DNA of 54,668 nt from DASWIG01 sp965371445 (GCA_965371445.1 CBDUYN010000051.1:1-54668); one strand, 5' to 3'. Positions 43,016-52,041 are shown, counted from the first letter of the stretch. Numbers and translations are program-made. The notes: generated by a model not told the origin, from the letters alone.

Positions 43016-45834
43016 CGGCTTCCATTTGGAGCCCCGGCAGCCTCGTCCACGCCCGCGGACGCGAGTGGATCGTGCTCACCGGCAGCGGCGAGGAGACCCT
43101 GCGCGTGCGTCCCATCTCCGGCTCGGAAGAGGATCAGACCCTGATCCACGTGGCCCTTGAGGCCGAGCCGGTCCGGGAAGCCAAGTTCCCGAAGCCCCGA
43201 GCCGAGCAGCAGGCGAGCCACGACTCGGCCCTTCTCCTGCGCGACGCCCTGCTGCTCTCCCTGCGCCGCGGCGCCGGCCCCTTCCGCGGCTTCGGGCAGA
43301 TCGCGGTCGAGCCCCGAGCCTACCAGCTCGTGCCGCTCCTGATGGCCTTGAAGCTCGATCCGGTGCGCCTGCTCATCGCCGACGACGTCGGCGTCGGCAA
43401 GACCATCGAAGCGGCGCTCATCGCCCGCGAGCTGCGCGACCGCGGCGACGTCGACCGCATCGCCGTGCTCTGTCCGCCCCACCTCGTCGACCAGTGGGTC
43501 ACCGAGCTCGAGCAGCATTTCCACATGCGCACGGTGCCCGTCACCGCCGCCAGCGCCAACCGACTCGAACGCCACCTGCCGCCCGGAGAGAGCATCTTCT
43601 CGACCCACCCGCACACCGTCGTCAGCCTCGACTACATCAAGAGCGAGCGGCGGCGCAGCGAGTTCCTCCGCGCCTGTCCTCATTTCGTCATCGTCGACGA
43701 GGCCCACACCTGCGCCGGCGCCGGCCGCGGACGCCACCAGCGCTACGAGCTGCTCAAAGGCCTCGCCGAGAACCCGAGACGCCACCTGGTCCTGCTCACC
43801 GCCACACCCCACAGCGGCGACGAAAAGGCCTTCTATCGCCTGCTCGGCCTCCTGGACCCCGATTTCGAGAGCCTGGCCGAGGCCGACGGCGACGAGCGGC
43901 GCCGCCTGCGCGAGCGGCTCTCGCGTCACTTCGTACAGCGCCGGCGGCCGGACATCTCCGAATGGCGCGAAGGCGAGCTTTTCCCGCGCCGTGAGACCAA
44001 GGAGCTGACCTACAAGCTCACCGGCGCCTGGGAGAAGCTCTTCCACCAAGTGCTCGACTACTGCGCCGAGGTCGTGCGGTCCGCGGGTGGCGACGCCCGC
44101 CGCGAACGCCTGAGCTTCTGGGGGACCCTGGCGCTCATGCGCTGTGTCGCCTCGAGCCCCGCCGCCGCGGTCCAGGCCCTGCGCACCCGCGCCGGCCTCG
44201 CCGACGCCGAAGAGGAAGACGTCCTCCGGGACCGCCTTTTCGACGGCAGTGCCGACGCCCTGATGGAGGACGACGTCGAACCGCCGGCCGCCACCGACAA
44301 CCCCGCTCTGCAAGCGCTCATCGAGCAGGCCGAGAAGCTCGCCGGACGCAAAGGCGACCCCAAGCTGAAGCTCCTCGCCGCCCATCTCGGCGAGCTCCTC
44401 GCCGAGGGCTTCCATCCCGTGGTCTTCTGCCGCTACATCGCCACCGCCCACTACCTGGAACGTCACCTCCGAGGCCGTTTCGAGGGCGTCACCACCGGCG
44501 TGGTCACCGGCGAGCTGAACGCTGGCGAGCGCAAGGAGAAGGTGGACCGCCTGGGCGAGGCCGAAAAGCGCCTGCTCCTCGCCACGGACTGCCTCTCCGA
44601 GGGCGTTAACCTGCAAGAGAGCTTCGACGCGGTCGTCCACTACGACCTCTCCTGGAACCCGACGCGCCACGAGCAGCGCGAGGGCCGGGTGGACCGCTTC
44701 GGACAGCCCAGGGACGTCGTGCGCTGCACCCTCCTCTACGGTGCCGACAACCCCGTGGACGGCGCCGTGCTCGAGGTCATCCTGCGCAAGGCCGCCAAGA
44801 TCCGCGAGGAGCTGGGCGTCCTCGTCCCCTTGCCTGACGACGGACACACCCTGACCCAGGCCCTGATGCGCGCCGTCCTCCTGCGTCATCGTCGCGGGTT
44901 TCGCCAGCAGCTCCTCGACTTCGGCGACACCGCGGAGGCCCAGGCCGTCGAGTCGCGCTGGCAGGACGTCGCCGAGAAGGCCAAGCAGAACCGGACGATC
45001 TTCGCCCAGCAACGCCTGAAGCCCGACGAGGTCCTGCCCGAGTGGCACAAGACCCTGTCGGCCATCGGCACCCGCGAGGAGGTCGAGCGTTTCACCGACC
45101 GTGCCCTGAGCCGTCTCGGCTCGGGGCTCGAGCGCCGGCGCCGCGGCGCCAAGGTGCCGCTCGCGCCGCTGCCCGAGGACGTGCGCGAGCGGCTGGAGGC
45201 CGAAGGGCTCACGGGTACGCTCCTCGTCGACTTCGAGTACCCGCCCGCGTCGGGCTGTCGGCCCGTCCAGCGCAGCCATCCGCTGGTCTCGGTGCTGGCC
45301 GAGACCCTGCTCGAGCGCACCCTGGGCTCTCAAGACGGAGCTCCTAAGAACGGCAACGGCGACGGCGAAGCCGCACCTGACCCGGGCGTCCTCGGCCGCG
45401 TTGGCGTCTGGGTGTCGGACGACGTCGAGGTGCTCACCACCGTCGTGCTCCTGGGATTGCGTCATCAGCTCGTCACCCAGCGCGCCGGGAGCCGGTCCTC
45501 GGTCTTGCTGGTGGAGGAAGCGACGGCCGTCGCCTGGGTCGGGGTGTCGGACCCCGTGCTCCGCAACGGCAAAGAAGCCGTGGAGCTGCTCGCCGCCCCG
45601 CCGGTCGCGGACCCGACAGCCCGTGTCAGGGAGCGTACCGTTGGCCGGGCTCTGAAGCAGCTCGAGGCCGGGCAAGCCGAGCTCGACGCCTTTGCCGAGC
45701 ACCGCGCACAGAGCCTCCTGGCGGATCACCGACGCGTTCGCGAGGCGGCCCAGGCCCGCGGCAGCTACGCGGTGAAGGCGCTCCTGCCCGCCGACGTGAT
45801 CGGTCTCTTCGTCCTTTTGCCGAGGTTGAGCTAG
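43012..45834 (+). CDS. drmD: DrmD-like SNF2-family helicase
   Basis: A 940-residue SNF2/Rad54-type ATPase. Motif I is DDVGVGKTIEAALIARE (about 121-137), motif II VDEAHTCAGAG, motif III LTATPHSG, motif V EGVNLQ and motif VI HEQREGRVDRFGQ. A helical insert lies between the two RecA lobes and a C-terminal region of about 350 residues follows. It matches DrmD of class 1 DISARM in domain order and neighbourhood. SNF2 translocases move along duplex DNA and here may inspect or load onto incoming DNA. GTG 43012 overlaps the helicase stop (GTGA), so I prefer it to the frame opening at 42964. The methyltransferase begins 4 bases after its stop. Confidence 0.85.
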   Translation: MTASIWSPGSLVHARGREWIVLTGSGEETLRVRPISGSEEDQTLIHVALEAEPVREAKFPKPRAEQQASHDSALLLRDALLLSLRRGAGPFRGFGQIAVEPRAYQLVPLLMALKLDPVRLLIADDVGVGKTIEAALIARELRDRGDVDRIAVLCPPHLVDQWVTELEQHFHMRTVPVTAASANRLERHLPPGESIFSTHPHTVVSLDYIKSERRRSEFLRACPHFVIVDEAHTCAGAGRGRHQRYELLKGLAENPRRHLVLLTATPHSGDEKAFYRLLGLLDPDFESLAEADGDERRRLRERLSRHFVQRRRPDISEWREGELFPRRETKELTYKLTGAWEKLFHQVLDYCAEVVRSAGGDARRERLSFWGTLALMRCVASSPAAAVQALRTRAGLADAEEEDVLRDRLFDGSADALMEDDVEPPAATDNPALQALIEQAEKLAGRKGDPKLKLLAAHLGELLAEGFHPVVFCRYIATAHYLERHLRGRFEGVTTGVVTGELNAGERKEKVDRLGEAEKRLLLATDCLSEGVNLQESFDAVVHYDLSWNPTRHEQREGRVDRFGQPRDVVRCTLLYGADNPVDGAVLEVILRKAAKIREELGVLVPLPDDGHTLTQALMRAVLLRHRRGFRQQLLDFGDTAEAQAVESRWQDVAEKAKQNRTIFAQQRLKPDEVLPEWHKTLSAIGTREEVERFTDRALSRLGSGLERRRRGAKVPLAPLPEDVRERLEAEGLTGTLLVDFEYPPASGCRPVQRSHPLVSVLAETLLERTLGSQDGAPKNGNGDGEAAPDPGVLGRVGVWVSDDVEVLTTVVLLGLRHQLVTQRAGSRSSVLLVEEATAVAWVGVSDPVLRNGKEAVELLAAPPVADPTARVRERTVGRALKQLEAGQAELDAFAEHRAQSLLADHRRVREAAQARGSYAVKALLPADVIGLFVLLPRLS

Positions 45835-45837
45835 GCC

Positions 45838-48800
45838 ATGGCCCCGCGCAGGAGATCCCGCCGGTCCGACGCCCGGCTCGCCTTCGACGCCCTCACCATC
45901 GAGGGAGGGCTGCTCTCGCCCGACTGGCTCGCCCGCGTCGCCAAGCTCGACGCGGGAGGACAGTCCGAGGCCGACTACCGCGTCCCCAAGGGGCTCCACC
46001 TGCGCGACGAGATCGGGCGCTATTGGCGCATCGCCGAAGCCCTGTGGAACGACTTCGCCGCCGGACGAGAGGCCACCTCCGGGTCCGAGTCTCGGTCCCA
46101 GGCCCTGGCGGAGCGCTTCGTCGTGGACCTGCTGCGCGAGAGCTTCGGCTTCGATTCGCTCGGCCCGGCCGATCCCGTCGAGATCGACGGCCGGGTCTAC
46201 GCTACCGGCTTCTCCGCGCTCGACGGCCGCGTGCCGGTGGTAATCGCGTCCGCGGACAGCGGACTCGACACCCTGTCGCCAGCCTTCGGCGACGACGGAC
46301 GGCGGCGCAGCGCCTTCGGCCTCTGTCAGGAGCTTTTGAACGCCGACGACGGAGCGCTGTGGGGCTTGGCCTCCGACGGTGTGACGCTGCGCTTCGTGCG
46401 CGACAATGCGAGCCTCACCCGTCCGGCGTGGCTCGAGGCGGATCTGAGCCGCATCTTCACTGAGGAGCTCTACTCCGACTTCGCCGCCCTCTGGCTACTG
46501 GCCCACGAGACCCGCTTCGGACGACCGGAGCAGCCGGTCACCGATTGTTCTCTCGAGACCTGGCGCGAGGCCGGCATTCAGGAGGGAACTCGGGCTCGCA
46601 AACGCCTGCGCCACGGTGTAGAGGAAGCGCTCAAGGTCTTTGGACAGGGCTTTCTGGACCACCCTGAGAATCAGACCCTGCGTGCCGCACTGGCGGACGG
46701 AACGCTAACCACGGATGACTTCTATCAGGAGCTTCTACGGCTGGCCTATCGCCTCATCTTTCTGCTCACGGTGGAAGAGCGGGGCGTGCTGCATCCGGAC
46801 GACGCCCCCGAGGAGGCTTGCTCGCTTTACGCCGAAGGCTACAGCCTGCGGCGCTTACGGGAACGCTCAGTGAAGCGTAGCGCCCACGACCGTTTCCACG
46901 ACCAATGGGAGGCGGTGAAGATCGTCTTCGGAGGCCTGGCTGACGGAGAGCCTCGCCTTGCCTTGCCCGCCCTGGCGGGCATCTTCGCCCGGGACCAGTG
47001 TCCGACCCTCGACGCCTCCCGCCTCGCGAACCGTGCGTTTCTTCTTGCCCTCTTCCGACTGTCGTGGCTGCGGGAGCCGTCGGGCCTGGAGCGCGTCAAT
47101 TGGCGGGACATGGGACCCGAGGAGCTCGGCAGCGTCTACGAGAGCTTGTTGGAGCTCGAACCGCAGATCACCCATGGGGGGCGTTTCTTCTCTTTCGCTG
47201 AGGGCGTCGAGGGCACGGCCCGCAAGAAGACGGGAAGCTATTACACACCCGACAGCCTCGTGCAGGTGCTTCTCGACAATGCCCTCGAGCCGATGATCGC
47301 GAGCACCCTTGCCAGTCATCCCGAGGACGGCGTCGAAGCGCTGCTCTCGCTCTCGGTGGTGGACCCCGCCTGCGGCAGCGGCCATTTCCTTCTCGGTGCG
47401 GCACGCCGCCTCGCCGCTCACGTCGCCCGCCTTGAGGCGGACGGCACGCCCTCCCTCGAGAAGTATCGCCACGCGCTTCGGCAGGTGGTGGGCCGCTGTA
47501 TCTACGGTGTCGACCTGAACCCGTTGGCGGTGGAGCTCTGCAAAGTGAGTCTCTGGCTGGAAGCGGTCGAGCCCGGGATGCCGCTCACCTTTCTCGACTC
47601 TCATGTTCGACACGGCAACGCGCTTCTCGGTGCCACTCCCGAAGTGATGAAAGACGGCATCCCGGATGATGCGTGGAAGCCGATCGAAGGGGACGACAGG
47701 AAGGCCGCGAGCGCACTCAAGAGGCACAACAAGAAAAGCGCCGGCGACCAACGAAGCTTCGACACGCAGTGGGTGACATCGACGGAGAGCGAGACCAACG
47801 AGCTCTTAAGAGCCCACGCGGCCTTGGAAGACGCGCCGGACGCCCCCGTGGACGCCCTCGTTCGCAAGGAAAGCCAATGGCGGGAAATCCTCAAATCCGG
47901 GCCTTACCGCCATCAGAAGTTCGTGGCCGACGCCTGGTGCGCGGCTTTCGTCTGGCCTAAGGAGTCAGGACCGCTGCAAAAGGCCGCGCCCACCAACGAT
48001 CTGTGGAGCCACATCCGCGACGAGCTGGGACAACCACCCGAGCTGACCGTCAAGACGACCGCCAAGCTTGCGCGGCAGTACGCCTTTTTCCATTGGCATC
48101 TGGCCTTTCCTGGAGTGTTCGCGCGCGATGGATTTGACGTGGTGCTGGGGAATCCTCCGTGGGAGAGGGTGAAGATTCAGGAAAAAGAGTTCTTCGCGGC
48201 TCACAGCGACGAAATCGCAAACGCGCCAAATGCGGCCGCACGGAAGAAACTGATCGCCAGGCTACCTTTCGACGCCCCAGAACTTTGGGAGAAGTGGGTC
48301 ACCGCCAGCCGCGAAGCTCAAGGCCAGAGTCAGTTTGTCCGCTCCTCGGGTCGTTTCCCGCTCTGCGGAAAAGGCGACGTCAACACATATGCGCTCTTCG
48401 CAGAACACAACCGTCATGTGTTGAATAGTAGAGGTCGAGCCGGCTTCATCGTTCCTACAGGTATTGCGACGGATGCCACTACTCAAGAGTATTTCAGTGG
48501 CCTCATTTCGCGGCAGGAGCTCTCGGCGTTTCACAGCTTCGAGAACGAAGAGTTCGTCTTCCCGGATGTTCACCATGCGTTCAGGTTCGCACTTCTGACG
48601 GTTGACGGTGCCGGCTCTAGTCCGCAGGCGGACCTCGTCTTCTTTGCCCGGCAGGTACCGGCCTTGTCTGACCCTGAGCGGCGCTTCTCGCTGACGCCGG
48701 CCGACTTCGCCACGCTAAACCCGAATACCAAAACCTGCCCGACTTTCCGTTCGAAACGGGACGCCGAGCTGAACCTGGCGATGTATCGTCGAACAGGAAT

Positions 48801-49836
48801 CCTCTGGCGCGAGGGTGACCCTGACGGCAACCCGTGGGGCCTGAGCTTTATGGCCATGCTGCACATGGCCAACGATTCAAATCTCTTCCGAATCTGGCCC
48901 GAGCTCGAAGGGGCAGGCTGGGCGCTCGAAGGCAATCAGTACGTACTCGACAAGCGGCGCATGCTGCCTCTCATAGAGGCCAAGATGGTGCACCACTTCG
49001 ACCATCGCTTCGGAACCTACGAAAATCAGACCGAGGCCCAGGCCAGACAGGGGAAACTGCCCGAGCTCGATGCCGATCAGCACGCCAACCCCGATTTGCT
49101 GACGCGTCCGAGGTATTGGGTCGAAGAGTCGGAGGTCGAAGGACGGCTGGAAGGCCGATGGCAGAACGATTGGCTGCTAGGATGGCGTGACATCTGCCGG
49201 AGCACGGATCAACGGACGGTCATCGCTTCGTTGGTACCGCGTTCGGGAACCGGCGACACGTTCTTGTTGGCGATGCCGGCGGTCGAGCCTCGGGTCGTTG
49301 CCGCTCTTTACGCCAATCTTTGTAGTTTCGCGCTCGACTACACAGCGCGCCAGAAGGTTGGAGGAACTCACTTGAAATACCATGTCTTCAAGCAGTTACC
49401 TATCCTCAGTCCAGCCGAGTATCTAACCGAAACGCCGTGGTCTCACAACGAAGTCTACCGAGACTGGCTTCTGCCCCGAGTCCTGGAGCTGACCTACACT
49501 GCCGAGGACCTCGAACCCTTTGCTCGCGACTGCGGCTACGAAGGACCGCCGTTCCGCTGGGACCCCGAGCGCCGATTCCTCCTCCGGGCCGAGCTCGACG
49601 CCGCCTTCTTCCACTTGTACCGAATCTCTCGCGACGACGCAAGCTACATCCTTGACTCTTTCCCCGTGGTCCGCAAGAACGACGAAGCGATTCATCATGG
49701 AGAATACCGCACCAAGCGGGCGATCTTGGAGACTTATGACGCCATGAACGAAGCGATCCGAAGAGGCGAGCCCTACCAGTCCCCGGTGCCGAACCTGGAG
49801 AGAGAGTTGAAACATGTTGCACCTTCAGAAATTTGA
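45838..49836 (+). CDS. drmMI: DrmMI-like N6-adenine DNA methyltransferase
   Basis: A 1332-residue Eco57I/PglX-type methyltransferase. A helical N-terminal region of about 450 residues precedes GSYYTPDSLVQVLLD, motif I DPACGSGHFLL (about 508; SAM binding), CIYGVDLNPLAVELCKVSLW and motif IV NPPWERV (about 770; catalytic). A target-recognition-like C-terminal half ends the protein. The N-terminus contains no clear PD-(D/E)XK nuclease site, unlike type IIG enzymes, which fits a DISARM-type modification subunit marking self DNA. The region 48.2-49.0 kb is less GC-rich and uses more varied codons than the rest. Its last 23 bases overlap the AAA gene start at 49814. Confidence 0.87.
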   Translation: MAPRRRSRRSDARLAFDALTIEGGLLSPDWLARVAKLDAGGQSEADYRVPKGLHLRDEIGRYWRIAEALWNDFAAGREATSGSESRSQALAERFVVDLLRESFGFDSLGPADPVEIDGRVYATGFSALDGRVPVVIASADSGLDTLSPAFGDDGRRRSAFGLCQELLNADDGALWGLASDGVTLRFVRDNASLTRPAWLEADLSRIFTEELYSDFAALWLLAHETRFGRPEQPVTDCSLETWREAGIQEGTRARKRLRHGVEEALKVFGQGFLDHPENQTLRAALADGTLTTDDFYQELLRLAYRLIFLLTVEERGVLHPDDAPEEACSLYAEGYSLRRLRERSVKRSAHDRFHDQWEAVKIVFGGLADGEPRLALPALAGIFARDQCPTLDASRLANRAFLLALFRLSWLREPSGLERVNWRDMGPEELGSVYESLLELEPQITHGGRFFSFAEGVEGTARKKTGSYYTPDSLVQVLLDNALEPMIASTLASHPEDGVEALLSLSVVDPACGSGHFLLGAARRLAAHVARLEADGTPSLEKYRHALRQVVGRCIYGVDLNPLAVELCKVSLWLEAVEPGMPLTFLDSHVRHGNALLGATPEVMKDGIPDDAWKPIEGDDRKAASALKRHNKKSAGDQRSFDTQWVTSTESETNELLRAHAALEDAPDAPVDALVRKESQWREILKSGPYRHQKFVADAWCAAFVWPKESGPLQKAAPTNDLWSHIRDELGQPPELTVKTTAKLARQYAFFHWHLAFPGVFARDGFDVVLGNPPWERVKIQEKEFFAAHSDEIANAPNAAARKKLIARLPFDAPELWEKWVTASREAQGQSQFVRSSGRFPLCGKGDVNTYALFAEHNRHVLNSRGRAGFIVPTGIATDATTQEYFSGLISRQELSAFHSFENEEFVFPDVHHAFRFALLTVDGAGSSPQADLVFFARQVPALSDPERRFSLTPADFATLNPNTKTCPTFRSKRDAELNLAMYRRTGILWREGDPDGNPWGLSFMAMLHMANDSNLFRIWPELEGAGWALEGNQYVLDKRRMLPLIEAKMVHHFDHRFGTYENQTEAQARQGKLPELDADQHANPDLLTRPRYWVEESEVEGRLEGRWQNDWLLGWRDICRSTDQRTVIASLVPRSGTGDTFLLAMPAVEPRVVAALYANLCSFALDYTARQKVGGTHLKYHVFKQLPILSPAEYLTETPWSHNEVYRDWLLPRVLELTYTAEDLEPFARDCGYEGPPFRWDPERRFLLRAELDAAFFHLYRISRDDASYILDSFPVVRKNDEAIHHGEYRTKRAILETYDAMNEAIRRGEPYQSPVPNLERELKHVAPSEI

Positions 49837-50447
49837 GCTCGTCAACTACCGCTGGTTCGAGTCCTTGGAGCTCTCTTTCGAGCGCGACCTCACCATCTTG
49901 TTCGCCGAGAACGCCGGCGGCAAGTCGGCTCTTCTGCAGGGCTTGGCAATGGGGCTTGCCCTTCTGCAACCACGCACCCCCAAAGAGCTGCAACTGAATG
50001 CGGAGCGGGACGTCCGGCGCGTGCGACAGCGCAAAGAGTCATTATCGGCTGTCTGGGACGAGACCGATGAGGACTTGCCCTTGGCCGACGGACGCTCCCT
50101 ACCATGACTGGATCGGCTATACCAAGCTTGGAAAAGCGTACGTGCGAACCAACGCCCCTCTGTCGGCTGCTCAGCGGAAGGCTCTCGGGCTGGCGCTCGA
50201 CGACAGAAGTGACGGCAACCGCACCCGCAAGTCGATACTGAACCTGAACGATCGAAAGCTCGTCGCAGCACGGAAAGGGGTCATCGACAGCGAAAGGAAG
50301 ATCATGGAGAAGGTTTTCGGCAATCGTAGAGTTTCTATCGAAGAGAGAGAAGCGCGGGCAAGAAAACTGCTGACCGAAGTCGAGTACCGGGAATTCATCA
50401 GCGTAAGGGTGGCATGGCTCACGAAGACCATGGGCAAGAATCAATGA
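49814..50447 (+). pseudogene. Broken AAA/ABC-type ATPase gene, frameshifted
   Basis: The first frame (49814-50107) begins LHLQKFELVNYRWFESLELSF and has a Walker A, AENAGGKSALLQG (expected G-x-N-G-x-G-K-S with Ala for the first Gly), as in the RecF/SMC-like ATPases of defence systems. It then stops at 97 residues. A second frame, open from about 49998, carries YHDWIGYTKLGKAYVRTNAPL and a Lys/Arg/Glu-rich helical tail to 50447. Together they are far shorter than the family's 400 or so residues; the signature and Walker B motifs are not seen. I read a frameshift plus internal deletion. Two separate small proteins cannot be excluded. Confidence 0.5.
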
Positions 50448-50480
50448 ACCGTGTCATGGCATATGGTCATGTCCCGCAAA

Positions 50481-50580
50481 AATTCGCAGCACTGCGGCGA
50501 CAATTGTCTCAGCCCCCGATTGTCGCCGCACTGCGGCGACAATTGGCGCCGGTAAATGTCTCCGCGGTGCGGAGACAATT
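50481..50580. repeat. Three tandem hairpin-forming dyads
   Basis: Unit 2 (50519-50543) is a perfect dyad, ATTGTCGCCGC-ACT-GCGGCGACAAT. Unit 1 (50481-50505) keeps the right arm but has a shortened left arm (AATTCGCAGC). Unit 3 (50554-50580) is AAATGTCTCCGC-GGT-GCGGAGACAATT, with compensating changes that keep the stem. Centres are 39 and 36 bases apart. They end 21 bases before the ATG of the next gene. They could be operators for a dimeric repressor, RNA hairpins or a mobile palindrome. A 63-codon ORF crossing them encodes the repeated ALRRQL and is probably incidental. Confidence 0.75.
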
Positions 50581-50601
50581 CATGGCCAACCGAGTCGCGT
50601 C

Positions 50602-51201
50602 ATGAGCACCCCCATCTCCGCAGCCACCGCCACCCGCCTGGAGAAGGCCGCGGTCGACAATGGCTTCGACCGGGAGTTGCCCCGGGAGGGCGGCTGGTTC
50701 GTCTTCACCAGCACTCAGGCGTCCCTGCACCTCTGGCTCACCGTCCAGGACGACGGGCTCTTCGTCGCCGCTTTCTCGCAGTTCCACGTCAGCAAGGCCC
50801 TCGGTGAGCACGGCACGTCCACGACGTCCTCGTTGCCTGAGAGAGCTTCGGCGGGCCGTGTCGTGGCCGACATCCCGTCCTTGCATCGCATGGTGCGCCG
50901 TGCCTTCCAGCTCTCGCGGAGCCTCCCGGACGAGCTGCTCCACACCTTCGAGAGCCAGGTCGCCAGGCTTCCCAGGCGCACGGAGGCCGAGCGTCTCGTG
51001 ATCCAGCGAGTCGGCCGCGGCTTCATCACGGTCGCCGACGACCGGACGGTGATGGTGTCACCACGGCTGTCGGAGCCCGACCGCTTGGTCCTCGGCCTCG
51101 ACGCCCCCCGGCAGGTGGTCGCCCTCGCCGAGGCACACAGGAGCTACCTGCCTTGGCACCGGGAGCATGTCTTCCAGAGCACGGTCGGTAGCACAGGCTA
51201 A
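50602..51201 (+). CDS. HNH-type restriction endonuclease lacking its HNH core (in-frame deletion)
   Basis: A 199-residue protein. The N-terminal part (LEKAAVDNGFDRELP, LHLWLTVQDDGLFVAAFSQ, LHRMVRRAFQLSRSLPDELLHTF, TEAERLVIQRVG) and the C-terminal part (RGFITVADDRTVMVS, LGLDAPRQVVALAEAHRSYLPWHREHVF) match the two flanks of HNH endonucleases related to COG3440. The 60-70 residues that normally sit between them, with the Cys and HNH residues (RCAITG...SHIKPW), are absent. The join lies near 51011-51016 with no frame loss. The product cannot cut DNA by HNH chemistry. It may be an inactive relic or a retained binding subunit. Family memory is the basis for the expected middle. Confidence 0.65.
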   Translation: MSTPISAATATRLEKAAVDNGFDRELPREGGWFVFTSTQASLHLWLTVQDDGLFVAAFSQFHVSKALGEHGTSTTSSLPERASAGRVVADIPSLHRMVRRAFQLSRSLPDELLHTFESQVARLPRRTEAERLVIQRVGRGFITVADDRTVMVSPRLSEPDRLVLGLDAPRQVVALAEAHRSYLPWHREHVFQSTVGSTG

Positions 51202-51232
51202 GCCGACAAATACGACGTCAAGGGTCGCGCCA

Positions 51233-51256
51233 GACTCATGAGAGGATCATCCCCTC
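51233..51256 (+). repeat. Direct repeat, left copy
   Basis: GACTCATGAGAGG followed by ATCATCCCCTCT. The same 13-base core and a similar tail recur at 52064-52087. A second CTCTCATG at 51264-51271 makes a local inverted repeat with it. Confidence 0.45.
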
Positions 51257-51358
51257 TGTTTCGGACTCTCATGGCGTTTCGACAGAGATCATCGGAGATT
51301 CTGTAGGGACAATAGGCAGGTCGTCGCCACCGAGGCGTGATTTTCGGCCGTCCGTCGA

Positions 51359-51420
51359 CACCATGCGCAGGCCGCCGTTTGCTGGGAAGAGCTGATCGAG
51401 AGAGACGAGCCTTTCGCTTG
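51359..51420 (+). pseudogene. VapC (PIN toxin) fragment, partial duplicate of 37270-37331
   Basis: Sixty-one bases starting CACCATGCGCAGGCCGCCG match the VapC gene at 37270 with about five differences. They encode HHAQAAVCWEELIERDEP. The frame continues without a stop into the DUF4258 remnant, so the two are fused in frame, though no start codon precedes them. Confidence 0.65.
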
Positions 51421-51427
51421 GCGTGCT

Positions 51428-51750
51428 ACACTTGAGCAGCAGAGACAGAAGCTGAGATGTGGACCTACCGACAGACTGGAGCAAGCCCTGGACCGAAGCT
51501 GGCCCCCGTGGTGGGAGTGGGAACTGGAGCTCAGCCCGCACCTGCTCAAGCGCATGGAGGATCGCCACTTCAACGAAGTCGACCTGAGAGCCATGATGGG
51601 TCGCGCGACTTCCTATCGCGCAACGTCGTCGAAGGCCGCTGGGGCATCACGACCCGACACCGGCGGCGGTCCTGGGAAGTCATCGTCGAGCCCGATCCCG
51701 AGGTCGAGTTGTTGCTCGTCATCACGGCCTACCCTGTCTGGGAAACCTAG
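51428..51750 (+). pseudogene. DUF4258 toxin-like gene, frameshifted and without a start
   Basis: One frame gives DRLEQALDRSWPPWWEWELEL and LLKRMEDRHFNEVDLRAMM; the adjacent frame takes over near 51620 with VVEGRWGITTRHRRRSWEVIVEPDPE and ends LLLVITAYPVWET. Joined, this is a typical DUF4258 protein, found beside DUF2283 partners and thought to be toxin-like. The frameshift around TATCGCG and the missing start show that it is broken. The intact DUF2283 gene follows one base after its stop. Confidence 0.6.
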
Positions 51751-51751
51751 G

Positions 51752-52021
51752 ATGAAAGTGACCTACCTGGAAGTGACGTTTCGCCGTGGACGGCCAGTGG
51801 CCGCCTATCTCTACCTACCGCGACGGCAAGGGGACAAGAGCCAGCGTACTCGCAAGATCGATCCCGGAATGGTCGTCGACTTCAACGAGCGCGGCGAGCC
51901 CATCGGCATTGAGATCACTGCACCCGGCGCGATCACGACGGAGAATCTGGCCCAAGCCCTGGCGGATCTGAACCTGCCCCCCATGGACCCGGCGGAGCTG
52001 GCTCCTCTCAAGGCGGCATAG
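51752..52021 (+). CDS. DUF2283 domain protein, antitoxin-like partner of DUF4258
   Basis: An 89-residue protein matching DUF2283: VTYLEVTFRRGRPVAAYLYL, then a MVVDFNERGEPIGIEITAPG signature and a helix LAQALADLNLP. DUF2283 genes often sit next to DUF4258 genes as presumed TA pairs. ATG 51752 follows the stop of the broken partner with no clear ribosome binding site beyond AACCTAGG, so translation was probably coupled. The antitoxin survives while its toxin decayed, as at 36968. Confidence 0.75.
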   Translation: MKVTYLEVTFRRGRPVAAYLYLPRRQGDKSQRTRKIDPGMVVDFNERGEPIGIEITAPGAITTENLAQALADLNLPPMDPAELAPLKAA

Positions 52022-52041
52022 CGTCGAGAAGAGATGCTGGT

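Noticed and set aside
42865..45999. 1044-codon open frame on the minus strand opposite the SNF2 helicase
   Set aside because: It is the antisense of a clear helicase with all motifs; long antisense frames are expected at this GC content. No family resemblance was seen.
50481..50580. Possible mini CRISPR array
   Set aside because: Units differ from one another, each is itself a complete dyad, only three occur, and there are no cas genes nearby.
50414..50605. 63-codon ORF across the triple dyads
   Set aside because: Its repeated ALRRQL/AVRRQF peptides follow directly from the DNA palindromes; there is no ribosome binding site.
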